Assembly: GCF_013204855.1 (NCBI RefSeq) | Contig: NZ_JABMKZ010000031.1 | Coordinates: 36,247 to 100,246, forward strand | Length of the DNA stretch: 64,000 nucleotides | Origin: Paenibacillus alba | GTDB lineage: Bacteria; Bacillota; Bacilli; Paenibacillales; NBRC-103111 | Direction of reading: 5' to 3' | Shown: positions 15,745 through 23,894 of the stretch, one piece after another | Numbering within the stretch: the first letter of the stretch is position 1 | How the letters are laid out: each line of letters begins with the position of its first letter | The notes under the pieces: generated by a model | Seen by the model: the letters and a program-made list of their open reading frames with translations, nothing else | What the model was told of the DNA's origin: nothing | Databases searched by the model: none | Program-made: the position numbers and the translations under genes

Positions 15745-16983
15745 TTATTTCTTCGCGTTTTGCTCCACGCCGGAAGATACTTTCAAACGAAGCGCGTTCA
15801 AGCGGATGAAACCAGTTGCATCGCCTTGATCGTATGCTTTCGTCGGATCTGCTTCCATCGTTGCAATATCTGGGTTGTATAGGGATACTGGGCTTTTGAC
15901 GCCAGCGCCGATTACATTGCCTTTGTATAGTTTCAAACGCACTGTACCTGAAACGTTCTTTTGGCTTTCTGCCACAAGCGCTTGGATCGCCAAACGCTCA
16001 GGCGCAAACCAGAAGCCGTTGTAAACCAGTGTCGCATATTTCGTAATCAAGGAATCACGAAGGTGCATCACATCACGGTCCATCGTGAGAGATTCCATTT
16101 TGCGGTGAGCTGTGAAGAGGATCGTACCGCCCGGAGTTTCGTACACGCCGCGGCTCTTCATGCCAACGAAACGGTTCTCAACCATGTCCACACGACCAAT
16201 GCCGTGCTTGCCGCCGATTTCATTCAAGGTTTCCATCACTTGCAGCGGAGTCAATTTGGCTCCGTTGATAGCCACACAGTCGCCTTTATCGAACTCAAGC
16301 TCAATGTATTCCGCTTCATTCGGAGCGTCTTCTGGAGCTACGCTCAAGACGTACATACCTTTGTTGTCGTCATGCGCTGCATCGAACCAAGGATCTTCCA
16401 ACATGCCGCTCTCGAAGGAGATGTGCAGCAGGTTGCGGTCCGTGGAATACGGCTTCGCCGCAGATGCCGTCACCGGAATGCCATGCTTCTCGGCATAGGC
16501 GATCATCTCTGCGCGGCCTGGGAACTCCTCGCGGAATTGCTCCAAACGCCAAGGCGCGATAACCGACAGCTCAGGCGCTAGCGCCGCTGCTGTAAGCTCG
16601 AAGCGCACTTGGTCGTTCCCTTTGCCGGTTGCGCCATGCGCAATCGCTGTTGCGCCTTCAGCGCGGGCGATCTCGACCATGCGCTTCGCGATCAACGGAC
16701 GCGCAATGCTCGTGCCGAGCAGGTATTGCCCTTCATAGAGAGCACCCGCTTGGAACATCGGGTTGATGAAATCCTTCGCGAATTCATCGCGCAGGTCGTC
16801 GATGTAGATTTTGGATGCGCCGGTTTTGAGCGCTTTTTCTTCCAGACCGTCAAGCTCGTCTTTTTGCCCGATATCCGCTGTGAATGCAATGATTTCAGCG
16901 TCATAAGTCTCTTTTAACCATTTCAAAATTACCGATGTATCCAGTCCGCCGGAATAGGCGAGTACGATTTTTTCCTTAGCCAT
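15745..16983 (-). CDS. argG: Argininosuccinate synthase
   Basis: A 412-residue ArgG joining citrulline and aspartate with ATP. The N-terminal nucleotide loop is AYSGGLDTSV (residues 9-18). Conserved blocks include GATGKGNDQVRFE and ENRFVGMKSRGVYETPG. Length and order are typical. It lies 72 bases before argH and 43 bases after argF on the minus strand, within one operon. ATG start at 16983. Confidence 0.97.
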   Translation of the reverse strand: MAKEKIVLAYSGGLDTSVILKWLKETYDAEIIAFTADIGQKDELDGLEEKALKTGASKIYIDDLRDEFAKDFINPMFQAGALYEGQYLLGTSIARPLIAKRMVEIARAEGATAIAHGATGKGNDQVRFELTAAALAPELSVIAPWRLEQFREEFPGRAEMIAYAEKHGIPVTASAAKPYSTDRNLLHISFESGMLEDPWFDAAHDDNKGMYVLSVAPEDAPNEAEYIELEFDKGDCVAINGAKLTPLQVMETLNEIGGKHGIGRVDMVENRFVGMKSRGVYETPGGTILFTAHRKMESLTMDRDVMHLRDSLITKYATLVYNGFWFAPERLAIQALVAESQKNVSGTVRLKLYKGNVIGAGVKSPVSLYNPDIATMEADPTKAYDQGDATGFIRLNALRLKVSSGVEQNAKK

Positions 16984-17026
16984 GTCTACTAATCTCTCCG
17001 TTTCTAATTCTGCTGATTGATAGCTA

Positions 17027-17986
17027 TTATATCATTGTCGCGGCCATAATGGCCTTTTGCGCATGAAGACGATTCTCGGCTTGGTCAAAAATGATCGAAT
17101 GCGCGCCATCAATGACGCCCTCGCTCACTTCTTCCCCACGATGGGCTGGCAAGCAGTGCATGAACAAGTAATCCTGTTTCGCATACTTCACAAGCGCTTC
17201 GTTAATTTGGAAGTTTTTAAAAGCAATCTCCCGCTCCTGCTGCTCCGCTTCAAAGCCCATGCTCGCCCATACATCTGTGTAGACGATATCGGCATTTTCG
17301 ATCGCTTCGCGCGGATCACGAGTAAGCAGCACACTGCCTCCGGATAGCGCAGCATTTTCCTTGGAAATCTGGATCACTTCTTTGTCCGGGTCATACCCTT
17401 CCGGCGAAGCAATCGCGAAGTCCATACCCAATTTGCTCGCACCCATCATCAAAGAGTGAACCATATTGTTGCCGTCTCCGATGTAAGCCACTTTGATCCC
17501 TTTCAGACGTCCTTTTTTCTCCAAAACCGTTTGATAATCAGCCATAACTTGGCAAGGGTGCGCGTAATCAGTAAGCCCATTAATAACCGGGACCGTTGCT
17601 CCACGAGCCAGATCGATCACTTTACGGTGCTCGTACGTACGAATCATAATGCCATCCAGATAACGGGACAACGTCTGCGCCGTATCCCAAACCGTTTCTC
17701 CGCGTCCAAGCTGAAGATCATTTTTGCTTAAGAAAAGCGCTTGACCGCCAAGCTGGTACATCCCGACTTCAAAAGATACGCGCGTACGCGTCGATGATTT
17801 CTCAAAAATCATCCCCAACGTTTTGCCCGCTAATACAGCATGAGGCTCTCTAGCCTTCTGCTTGCGTTTCAGCTCAATGCCATAGTGAATCAAATATTCG
17901 ATTTCTTCCGGTGTATAATCAACCAAAGCAAGAAAATCTTTGCCCTTCAGTTGGGCAGCCATTTCTTCTTGTAAGGTAATATTCAT
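17027..17986 (-). CDS. argF: Ornithine carbamoyltransferase
   Basis: A 319-residue OTCase that makes citrulline from ornithine and carbamoyl phosphate. The carbamoyl-phosphate loop is KSSTRTRVSFE (near residues 58-68), the ornithine-side motif is HCLPAHRGEE (near 269-278), and DGNNMVHSL is conserved. ATG at 17986 is preferred because AGAGAGG lies about 9 bases upstream; a TTG three codons earlier would sit only about one base from that Shine-Dalgarno. The gene follows argD by 30 bases. Confidence 0.96.
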   Translation of the reverse strand: MNITLQEEMAAQLKGKDFLALVDYTPEEIEYLIHYGIELKRKQKAREPHAVLAGKTLGMIFEKSSTRTRVSFEVGMYQLGGQALFLSKNDLQLGRGETVWDTAQTLSRYLDGIMIRTYEHRKVIDLARGATVPVINGLTDYAHPCQVMADYQTVLEKKGRLKGIKVAYIGDGNNMVHSLMMGASKLGMDFAIASPEGYDPDKEVIQISKENAALSGGSVLLTRDPREAIENADIVYTDVWASMGFEAEQQEREIAFKNFQINEALVKYAKQDYLFMHCLPAHRGEEVSEGVIDGAHSIIFDQAENRLHAQKAIMAATMI

Positions 17987-18016
17987 TTCATCCAACCTCT
18001 CTACGTTTAACTCTGT

Positions 18017-19213
18017 CTAAATGCTGCTGATCGTCGATGCCTTCTGGGAGAGGACATCGCACACGACATCCAGCGCTTGATCTAAATCTGCTTGCGGTAT
18101 CGTCAAAGCCGGCACCAAACGAATCACATTCGGCCCTGCTGGAATAACCAATACACCTTGTTTATGAATTTCGCTGATGATCTCACCAGCTGGTTGCGTA
18201 CACTCGATGCCAATTAAGAGACCAACACCGCGAATCTTCGCGATTAGCGGATTGCCCGCAAGCTTGCTTTCCAGCTTCTTCACCGTATACTCGCCTAACT
18301 CTGCTGCACGTTCAGACAATTTCTCCGAAATAATCGTGTCCAAAGCCGCATGAGCCGCCGCTGTCGCAATCGGTGTTCCGCCAAACGTCGAACCATGACT
18401 GCCTGCGCTGAAAGCTTCAGCCAAATGCGCCTTGCCCAGCATAGCTCCGATCGGGAAGCCACCGCCAAGACCTTTGGCCAATGTGAAAATGTCCGGCTCC
18501 ACACCGTAATGCTCATACGCGAACAATTTACCCGTACGCCCAATGCCTGTTTGGATTTCATCTACAATCAACAGCAAATTCTCCTGTTTGCAAAGCTCAG
18601 CAATCTGCTTCACGAATTCCGGATCAGCCGGCAGAACGCCGCCTTCGCCTTGAACCATTTCAAGCATGATCGCGCAGGTTGTATCATTCACAAGACTGCG
18701 AACAGCCTCAATATCGTTATAAGGCGCATAGACGAAACCGCCTGGGAGCGGATGGAAGCCTTCCTTTACTTTATCCTGACCTGTAGCGGTCAGCGTAGCC
18801 AGCGTGCGTCCGTGGAACGACATGTTGAACGTGATAATCTCGAACCGACCATTGTTCAGCACCTTCTGGGAGTAGCGACGAGCTAACTTGATTGCCGCCT
18901 CATTCGCTTCCGCACCCGTGGAACAGAAAAATACCGCGTCCGCACAGCTGTTGTCCGTAAGCAAAGTGGCCAGCTTCTCCTGATTCGGAATATGAAAAAG
19001 ATTGCTCACATGCCAAAGCTGATCCAGCTGTTCAACTAGCTTCTCTTTCACCGCTTGAGGCGCGTGTCCGAGGTTCGTCACCGCGATGCCGCTCATCAAA
19101 TCGATGTACTCCTTGCCTGTGTCATCCCACAGTCGGCTGCCTTCCCCCTTCACCAATGTAATCGGATATCTGGCGTAAGTTGGAAAGAGCGAGCTTTTTC
19201 CCGTTTCTGTCAT
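18017..19213 (-). CDS. argD: Acetylornithine aminotransferase
   Basis: A 398-residue class-III PLP aminotransferase forming N-acetylornithine. LLIVDEIQTGIGRTG carries the PLP-binding Asp and TLAKGLGGGFPIGA the Schiff-base Lys (near residue 248). FCSTGAEANEAAIKLAR is the phosphate-cup region. The start ATG at 19213 follows AAGGAGGG by 7 bases; the frame is open 12 codons further but without a ribosome site. It sits between argB (about 110 bases) and argF (30 bases). Confidence 0.95.
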   Translation of the reverse strand: MTETGKSSLFPTYARYPITLVKGEGSRLWDDTGKEYIDLMSGIAVTNLGHAPQAVKEKLVEQLDQLWHVSNLFHIPNQEKLATLLTDNSCADAVFFCSTGAEANEAAIKLARRYSQKVLNNGRFEIITFNMSFHGRTLATLTATGQDKVKEGFHPLPGGFVYAPYNDIEAVRSLVNDTTCAIMLEMVQGEGGVLPADPEFVKQIAELCKQENLLLIVDEIQTGIGRTGKLFAYEHYGVEPDIFTLAKGLGGGFPIGAMLGKAHLAEAFSAGSHGSTFGGTPIATAAAHAALDTIISEKLSERAAELGEYTVKKLESKLAGNPLIAKIRGVGLLIGIECTQPAGEIISEIHKQGVLVIPAGPNVIRLVPALTIPQADLDQALDVVCDVLSQKASTISSI

Positions 19214-19324
19214 GTACATTCCCTCCTTAGTGGTTATTCCAATGCGCACTTTGTGCGTATTGATTAAGATTCTTTGGGTGATGTCTATAGATAATTGCTG
19301 CTATTTCAAAATGATTAAAACCTT

Positions 19325-20116
19325 CTAGCGCACAATACGCGTTCCGATTCCCGTACCTTTCAGCACTTTGCTCAGCACATTCGGCTCAGAACCATTCACG
19401 ATAACAACTTCCTGCACCTTACCCTGTATACAAGCAATCGCTGCACGGACCTTAGGGATCATACCCCCGTAGATCTCACCGCTCACGATCATTTCTTCGA
19501 TCTCTGCCACACTCACAACTGGAAGCACCTGCTTCTCGCCGTCTACTGTCTTCATGATGCCTGGAACGTCAGTCACAACAACCATTTGCTCGACACCAAG
19601 GTGCGAAGCGACCGCACCCGCTGCTGTATCTGCATTAATGTTGTAACGCTGTCCGCCATCTGCGCCAAGTCCAACCGGTGCGATGACCGGAATATAGCCC
19701 ATATTCACGATGCCCTGAATCAACTCCGCATTGACCTTCGTCACGTCGCCGACAAGTCCAACTTCATGGCTGTTCGCCACCGGCTTCGCTTCGATCAGAT
19801 GTCCATCCACACCGGACAATCCAAGTGCTGCTGCACCCGTTAATTGAATACGGCGGACGATCTCTTTGTTGATCTGACCAGATAGCACCATCTCTACAAC
19901 ATCCAACACCGCTTCACTCGTCACCCGCAGGCCGTTCACGAAACCGGACTCAATTCCGAGCTTCCCCAGCGTCTCCGAGATTGCAGGACCGCCGCCGTGT
20001 ACGATGACAGTAACGATGCCTTCCTCCTGAAGCTGACGCATATCTTCAAAAAAGCTGGACGGTAGAGCCGCAAGCGTACTCCCGCCGCATTTCATCACAA
20101 AGCAATTGTTCTTCAC
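19325..20116 (-). CDS. argB: Acetylglutamate kinase
   Basis: A 263-residue amino-acid kinase phosphorylating N-acetylglutamate. KCGGSTLAAL and VIVHGGGPAISETL are the nucleotide and phosphate loops; RYNINADTAAGAVA is the substrate and ATP region. It lacks a long N-terminal extension of the arginine-sensitive hexameric form, consistent with the recycling (argJ) pathway. The start is GTG at 20116 with AGGGG upstream. It is 24 bases from argJ. Confidence 0.96.
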   Translation of the reverse strand: MKNNCFVMKCGGSTLAALPSSFFEDMRQLQEEGIVTVIVHGGGPAISETLGKLGIESGFVNGLRVTSEAVLDVVEMVLSGQINKEIVRRIQLTGAAALGLSGVDGHLIEAKPVANSHEVGLVGDVTKVNAELIQGIVNMGYIPVIAPVGLGADGGQRYNINADTAAGAVASHLGVEQMVVVTDVPGIMKTVDGEKQVLPVVSVAEIEEMIVSGEIYGGMIPKVRAAIACIQGKVQEVVIVNGSEPNVLSKVLKGTGIGTRIVR

Positions 20117-20140
20117 AGCCGTTCGTTCCCCTTTGCTTCC

Positions 20141-21367
20141 TTATGTGCGGTATGCCGCATTAATGCGCACATAATCATATGTCAAATCGCAGCCCCAGCC
20201 CGTTGCCTTGCCAGTGCCCATATGCAAATTCACGTGAATTTGAATCGTGTCTGTTTTCAAATAAGCAAGCGCCGCTTCCTCGTCAAACTTCACTGGACGC
20301 GACTGCTCCAACACCGCGATATCGCCAAGGCGAATATCGACCGTGTTTACGTTCACCGGCTGACCGGAGTATCCGACTGCTGCGATGATCCGACCCCAGT
20401 TGGCGTCAGCTCCGTAAACAGCCGATTTCACCAAGCTCGACCCGATGATCGACTTGACGATCTTGCGAGCCGCCTCGTCGCTCTCCGCGCCGACTACTGT
20501 CGTCTCGATCAGCTTCGTCGCGCCTTCGCCGTCGCGCGCAATCGCTTTGGCGAGGTATTCGCCAACGTACTGGAACCCTGCCGCGAACGCTTCCCAATCC
20601 GGATGCTCCGGATTCAACGCTTCGCCGCCTGCCAGCCCGCTAGCCATCACCACGACCATGTCGTTGGTGCTTGTATCTCCGTCAACAGTGATCATGTTGA
20701 ACGTGCTGTCTGTAATCCTGCCTAGCAGCTGCTGCAGGTGTACGCTTTCGATCGGCGCGTCGGTTGTCATGAAACCGAGCATGGTCGCCATGTTCGGGTG
20801 AATCATCCCCGAACCTTTCGCTGCCCCGGCAATATGTACTTCCTTGCCGCCAACCACAACACGGACACACGTCATCTTCTGCGTAAGATCCGTTGTCAGG
20901 ATCGATTGGCAGAAGTCTTCGCCGCCGTCTGCCTTCACACGGCCCGGCAGCTGCTCGATGCCGCTGAGAACCTTGCCCATCGGCAGCAGCTCGCCGATGA
21001 CGCCTGTGCTCGTCACGCCGACGTGATGCTCCGCCACGCCTAGCGCCTTCGCACTTGCGGCGCGCATCGCACGCGCGTCCTGCTCGCCTTGCTCGCCGGT
21101 GCACGCATTGGCGTTGCCGCTGTTGACGATCATCGCCTGCAGCTTGCCGCTATGGGCGATGCTTTCTTGCGTCACGCGCAGCGGTGCCGCTTGGAATGCG
21201 TTCAGCGTGTACACGCCCGCCGCTGCCGCAGGAACGTCACAGACGATTGCGCCCAGATCATAGCGCTCCGTCTTCTTCAAACCACAGTGCAGACCGCCTG
21301 CACGAAAGCCTTTCGGCGTCGTAACCGTGCCCTCTGGCACGACAGTAAAGCTACCTTGCTCTAGCAT
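20141..21367 (-). CDS. argJ: Bifunctional ornithine acetyltransferase / glutamate N-acetyltransferase
   Basis: A 408-residue ArgJ, which recycles acetyl groups from N-acetylornithine to glutamate. The self-cleavage site is in KGSGMIHPNMATMLGF: cleavage before the Thr (near residue 193) yields alpha and beta chains with the Thr as nucleophile. VNSGNANACTG is the oxyanion region. The C-terminus YDYVRINAAYRT is characteristic. Whether it is mono- or bifunctional cannot be told from sequence. Parts of the gene are markedly GC-rich, giving spurious antisense frames. Confidence 0.96.
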   Translation of the reverse strand: MLEQGSFTVVPEGTVTTPKGFRAGGLHCGLKKTERYDLGAIVCDVPAAAAGVYTLNAFQAAPLRVTQESIAHSGKLQAMIVNSGNANACTGEQGEQDARAMRAASAKALGVAEHHVGVTSTGVIGELLPMGKVLSGIEQLPGRVKADGGEDFCQSILTTDLTQKMTCVRVVVGGKEVHIAGAAKGSGMIHPNMATMLGFMTTDAPIESVHLQQLLGRITDSTFNMITVDGDTSTNDMVVVMASGLAGGEALNPEHPDWEAFAAGFQYVGEYLAKAIARDGEGATKLIETTVVGAESDEAARKIVKSIIGSSLVKSAVYGADANWGRIIAAVGYSGQPVNVNTVDIRLGDIAVLEQSRPVKFDEEAALAYLKTDTIQIHVNLHMGTGKATGWGCDLTYDYVRINAAYRT

Positions 21368-21397
21368 GTTCGTTCGTCACCTGTCCTCATCTTCTCG

Positions 21398-22447
21398 TTA
21401 TGGATACACCGGTGCGAACAACAGCCCTGTCGTTTCGTCCCAGCCTTGCATGATATTTAAATTTTGAATGGCTTGACCTGCAGCGCCTTTCACCACATTA
21501 TCAATGACCGAAACAATCGTCACACGTCCTGTACGTTCATCCACAGCAAAACCGATGTCACAGTAGTTGGAGCCGAATACTTCTTTCGTTGAAGGCAGCT
21601 TACCATTCTTGCGAATACGCACAAATTTTCTTCCTTCATAATACTGGCTGTACAACTGGGTGAAATCTTCCAGCGTATGCTCGCCATCCACAGAGGCATA
21701 CATCGTAGCCATAATACCACGAGTCATCGGCACAAGGTGCGTGGTGAACGTCGTAATCACCGGCTTGCCGACAATCCGGCCGAGCGCCTGCTCGATTTCT
21801 GGAATGTGCTGATGTTTGTTCACTTTATATGCGGTTAAATTCTCATTCACTTCGGAATAGTGAACACCCAAGCTCACGCCGCGCCCAGAGCCGGACACAC
21901 CGGATTTAGCATCTATAATAATCGTCGAAGGGTCGATCCAGCCCGCTGCAACAGCAGGTACCAGACCAAGCAGTGTAGCTGTCGGATAACAGCCAGGATT
22001 TGCGATCAGATCGCTCCCTTTCACTTCGTCCCCGAACACTTCGGATAGACCATAGATCGAACGAGCCAACACCTCATCGGAAGCGGCCGGTTTTTTGTAC
22101 CATTTCTCATAATCCGCAGACGACTTCAATCTCAAATCTCCGGAAATATCGATGACTTTCAACCCAGCTGCCAACAATTTCGGCGAAAGTTCTGCACTCA
22201 CACCTGCTGGCGTTGCCAGGAAAACAACATCTGCTTTACCTGCGATAAGGTCAACATCCAATACATCCAGCACATCCAAAACGATCTCCTGCAAATGCGG
22301 AAAATGCTCAGCAAGCGGTGCTCCCGCATTCGAAGTCGAGATAACCGAAGTAATTTGAACTAACGGATGCGCCTGCAATAGACGAATCAATTCTGCACCA
22401 CCATAACCTGTGGCTCCAATAATAGCCGCTCTTACGCCATGACTCAT
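21398..22447 (-). CDS. argC: N-acetyl-gamma-glutamyl-phosphate reductase
   Basis: A 349-residue ArgC. The Rossmann nucleotide loop GATGYGGAELIRLL starts at residue 12; the active-site Cys is in NPGCYPTA (near residue 155). It reduces acetylglutamyl phosphate to the semialdehyde with NADPH. It is the first gene of argCJBDFGH, just downstream of a promoter with ARG boxes. GGGGGA lies 8 bases before the ATG. Confidence 0.97.
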   Translation of the reverse strand: MSHGVRAAIIGATGYGGAELIRLLQAHPLVQITSVISTSNAGAPLAEHFPHLQEIVLDVLDVLDVDLIAGKADVVFLATPAGVSAELSPKLLAAGLKVIDISGDLRLKSSADYEKWYKKPAASDEVLARSIYGLSEVFGDEVKGSDLIANPGCYPTATLLGLVPAVAAGWIDPSTIIIDAKSGVSGSGRGVSLGVHYSEVNENLTAYKVNKHQHIPEIEQALGRIVGKPVITTFTTHLVPMTRGIMATMYASVDGEHTLEDFTQLYSQYYEGRKFVRIRKNGKLPSTKEVFGSNYCDIGFAVDERTGRVTIVSVIDNVVKGAAGQAIQNLNIMQGWDETTGLLFAPVYP

Positions 22448-22478
22448 TTGAATTTCCCCCAGACGTCCTCAAAATATA

Positions 22479-22513
22479 TGTATTATTATACAGTCGCATA
22501 CATAATAACTCAA
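22479..22513 (-). promoter_or_regulatory. argC promoter with tandem ARG boxes
   Basis: Minus strand: TTGAGT (22513-22508), 17-base spacer, perfect TATAAT (22490-22485). TGTATAATAATACA (22492-22479) fits the ArgR/AhrC half-box pattern TGNAT-WWWW-ATNCA exactly and covers the -10. A second, weaker box TGAGTTATTATGTA (22512-22499, two mismatches) covers the -35 and spacer. Their centres are 20 bases apart, as expected for tandem boxes bound by an ArgR hexamer, so arginine repression is well supported. Confidence 0.85.
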
Positions 22514-22778
22514 TGAATTTTTTTGTCCGTTTTTTGTCAATAAAATTGATTTACAGCAAGTCGTTTCAAGGATTTCGCGCATCTCTGCGAAGCTTCTGCA
22601 GGAACCTGTTTTTTTGAGGAAAATATACATAATATGCATCAAATTCACGTGTCCTCTGCATAAAAATGAATCATTTCAGATATATTCTCTCCTAAGCCGT
22701 TCACACTCCCTCTATTATCCCAAAACATACGCCACACAAGCAAATTTTGTATGTTCTCTGCTTCTTCTTTTTCGAAAA
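22514..22778. other. AT-rich intergenic region upstream of argC
   Basis: No gene is supported in the 466-base gap 22448-22913. This part holds a possible distal ARG box (listed separately) and short inverted repeats around 22575-22610. The rest looks unstructured. The remaining part of the gap contains a DnaA-box cluster and the yitT terminator. Confidence 0.6.
22657..22670. promoter_or_regulatory. Possible distal ARG box
   Basis: TGCATAAAAATGAA matches TGNAT-WWWW-ATNCA with one mismatch. Its centre is 178 bases upstream of the promoter-proximal box, close to 17 helical turns, so looping by the arginine repressor is possible. Confidence 0.4.
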
Positions 22779-22858
22779 TGTGGGTAAGTACTAGGGTTAT
22801 GCACAGCTTATCCACAATTTACCCACAACTATCTCGACCAAGAGTTAAGTTATGCACA
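22779..22858. other. DnaA-box cluster 1
   Basis: Five 9-mers of DnaA-box type lie in 80 bases: TTACCCACA on the minus strand (22787-22779), TTATGCACA (22797-22805), perfect TTATCCACA (22808-22816), TTACCCACA (22819-22827) and TTATGCACA (22850-22858). There is no dnaA, dnaN or AT-rich unwinding region beside them, so this is not oriC; a DnaA-titration or replication-control cluster, or DnaA regulation of neighbouring genes, is more likely. Confidence 0.65.
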
Positions 22859-22881
22859 AAAAGACGCACCAATGTGCGTCT
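22857..22881 (-). terminator. Terminator after yitT
   Basis: Minus strand AGACGCAC pairs with GTGCGTCT around ATTG and is followed by TTTTT. It begins about 33 bases after the yitT stop and overlaps the last DnaA box. Confidence 0.92.
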
Positions 22882-22913
22882 AATCTTTTTACTCACTCCA
22901 TCAAAGCGAATTC

Positions 22914-23783
22914 TTAGGCATGTTTCTTAAAGCCTTCACCTAAGACCTCATTCGTTTCGCTCAAAATGACAAAAGCTTGCGGGTCCACGGATTGCACCAG
23001 CGTTTTCAAACGACTTACCTCATTCTGTTTCACGACGACCATCATGACCGTACGAGATTCCCCCGTGAAACCTCCGGACCCATTCAACTCTGTAAGTCCC
23101 CGATCCAAATCATATAAAATCGCTTTGCGAATAGCATCCGTATGATCTGAAATAATAAAGGCCACTTTGGCATAGTTGAATCCAAGCTGTACAATATCAA
23201 TCGTTTTCGTTGTGACGAATAAACCGATCATTCCGTAAAGCGCATTCTCCGGTGTGAAAATCAAGGCTGAGCTTATGATCACTAACCCATCAAAAACCGC
23301 AACCGAAAAGCCAAGGCTTAAACCCGAATATTTATGCAGAATTTGAGCAGCCAAACCCAGTCCGCCGGTCGAACCGCGTCCACGAAAAACAATGCCTAAC
23401 CCAAGCCCGACTCCCATCCCTCCATAAACTGCCGCTAATAAAGGATTATGAGTAGGTACGCCTAGATGACTTGTTAACAGTACACAAAGCGGAAAAATGA
23501 CCGACCCTACGGCGGCCTTAACCCCAAACTGTCCCCCCAATAGCCAAAGGGCTAGCAAAAAAATAGGGATATTCAATGCCCATTGCGTGATGGCCGGGTT
23601 TATATTTGTTATATGCTGCACAATTGTTGAGATCCCTGAGACCCCACCCGTGGCTATCTGATTCGGATTTAAAAAGCTGTTAAAACTCGCGGCCATGATG
23701 AGCGAGCCAATAACTAATAATGTATATTCAAATACGGTATGGGAAGGACTTCCGATCCGTATCCGCGGTTCTTTTCTGGGCAC
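22914..23783 (-). CDS. YitT family membrane protein (YvjA-like)
   Basis: A 289-residue YitT-family protein. About five membrane helices fill residues 15-200 (LLVIGSLIMAASFNSFLNPN, GGVSGISTI, FGVKAAVGSVIFPL). The C-terminal cytoplasmic DUF2179 domain covers about 205-285 (LNGSGGFTGESRTVMMVVV). Transport substrate is unknown. The start is GTG at 23783 because AGGAGGG lies 8 bases upstream; an earlier GTG at 23801 would include that Shine-Dalgarno in the coding sequence. Position next to prfB matches B. subtilis yvjA. Confidence 0.88.
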   Translation of the reverse strand: MPRKEPRIRIGSPSHTVFEYTLLVIGSLIMAASFNSFLNPNQIATGGVSGISTIVQHITNINPAITQWALNIPIFLLALWLLGGQFGVKAAVGSVIFPLCVLLTSHLGVPTHNPLLAAVYGGMGVGLGLGIVFRGRGSTGGLGLAAQILHKYSGLSLGFSVAVFDGLVIISSALIFTPENALYGMIGLFVTTKTIDIVQLGFNYAKVAFIISDHTDAIRKAILYDLDRGLTELNGSGGFTGESRTVMMVVVKQNEVSRLKTLVQSVDPQAFVILSETNEVLGEGFKKHA

Positions 23784-23801
23784 GAGCGGCCCTCCTCTCA
23801 C

Positions 23802-23831
23802 AAAAAATCCTACACCTTCTAGGTGTAGGAT
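23802..23831 (-). terminator. Terminator after prfB
   Basis: Minus-strand ATCCTACACCT pairs with AGGTGTAGGAT (11 pairs, 3-base loop), followed by TTTTT. It lies 64 bases after the prfB stop and ends just upstream of the yitT ribosome site. Confidence 0.92.
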
Positions 23832-23894
23832 GATCGTCTATGGCTTCGGGTATGCGCAGCAGACCTGAGCGCAACAAGATACGCCAACTTCTGA

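Noticed and set aside
22448..22778. T-box or other tRNA-sensing leader for the arginine operon
   Set aside because: The promoter is only about 38-65 bases before argC and no T-box sequence is visible.
22779..22858. Chromosomal replication origin
   Set aside because: DnaA boxes are present but dnaA, dnaN, rpmH or recF neighbours and a clear unwinding region are absent.
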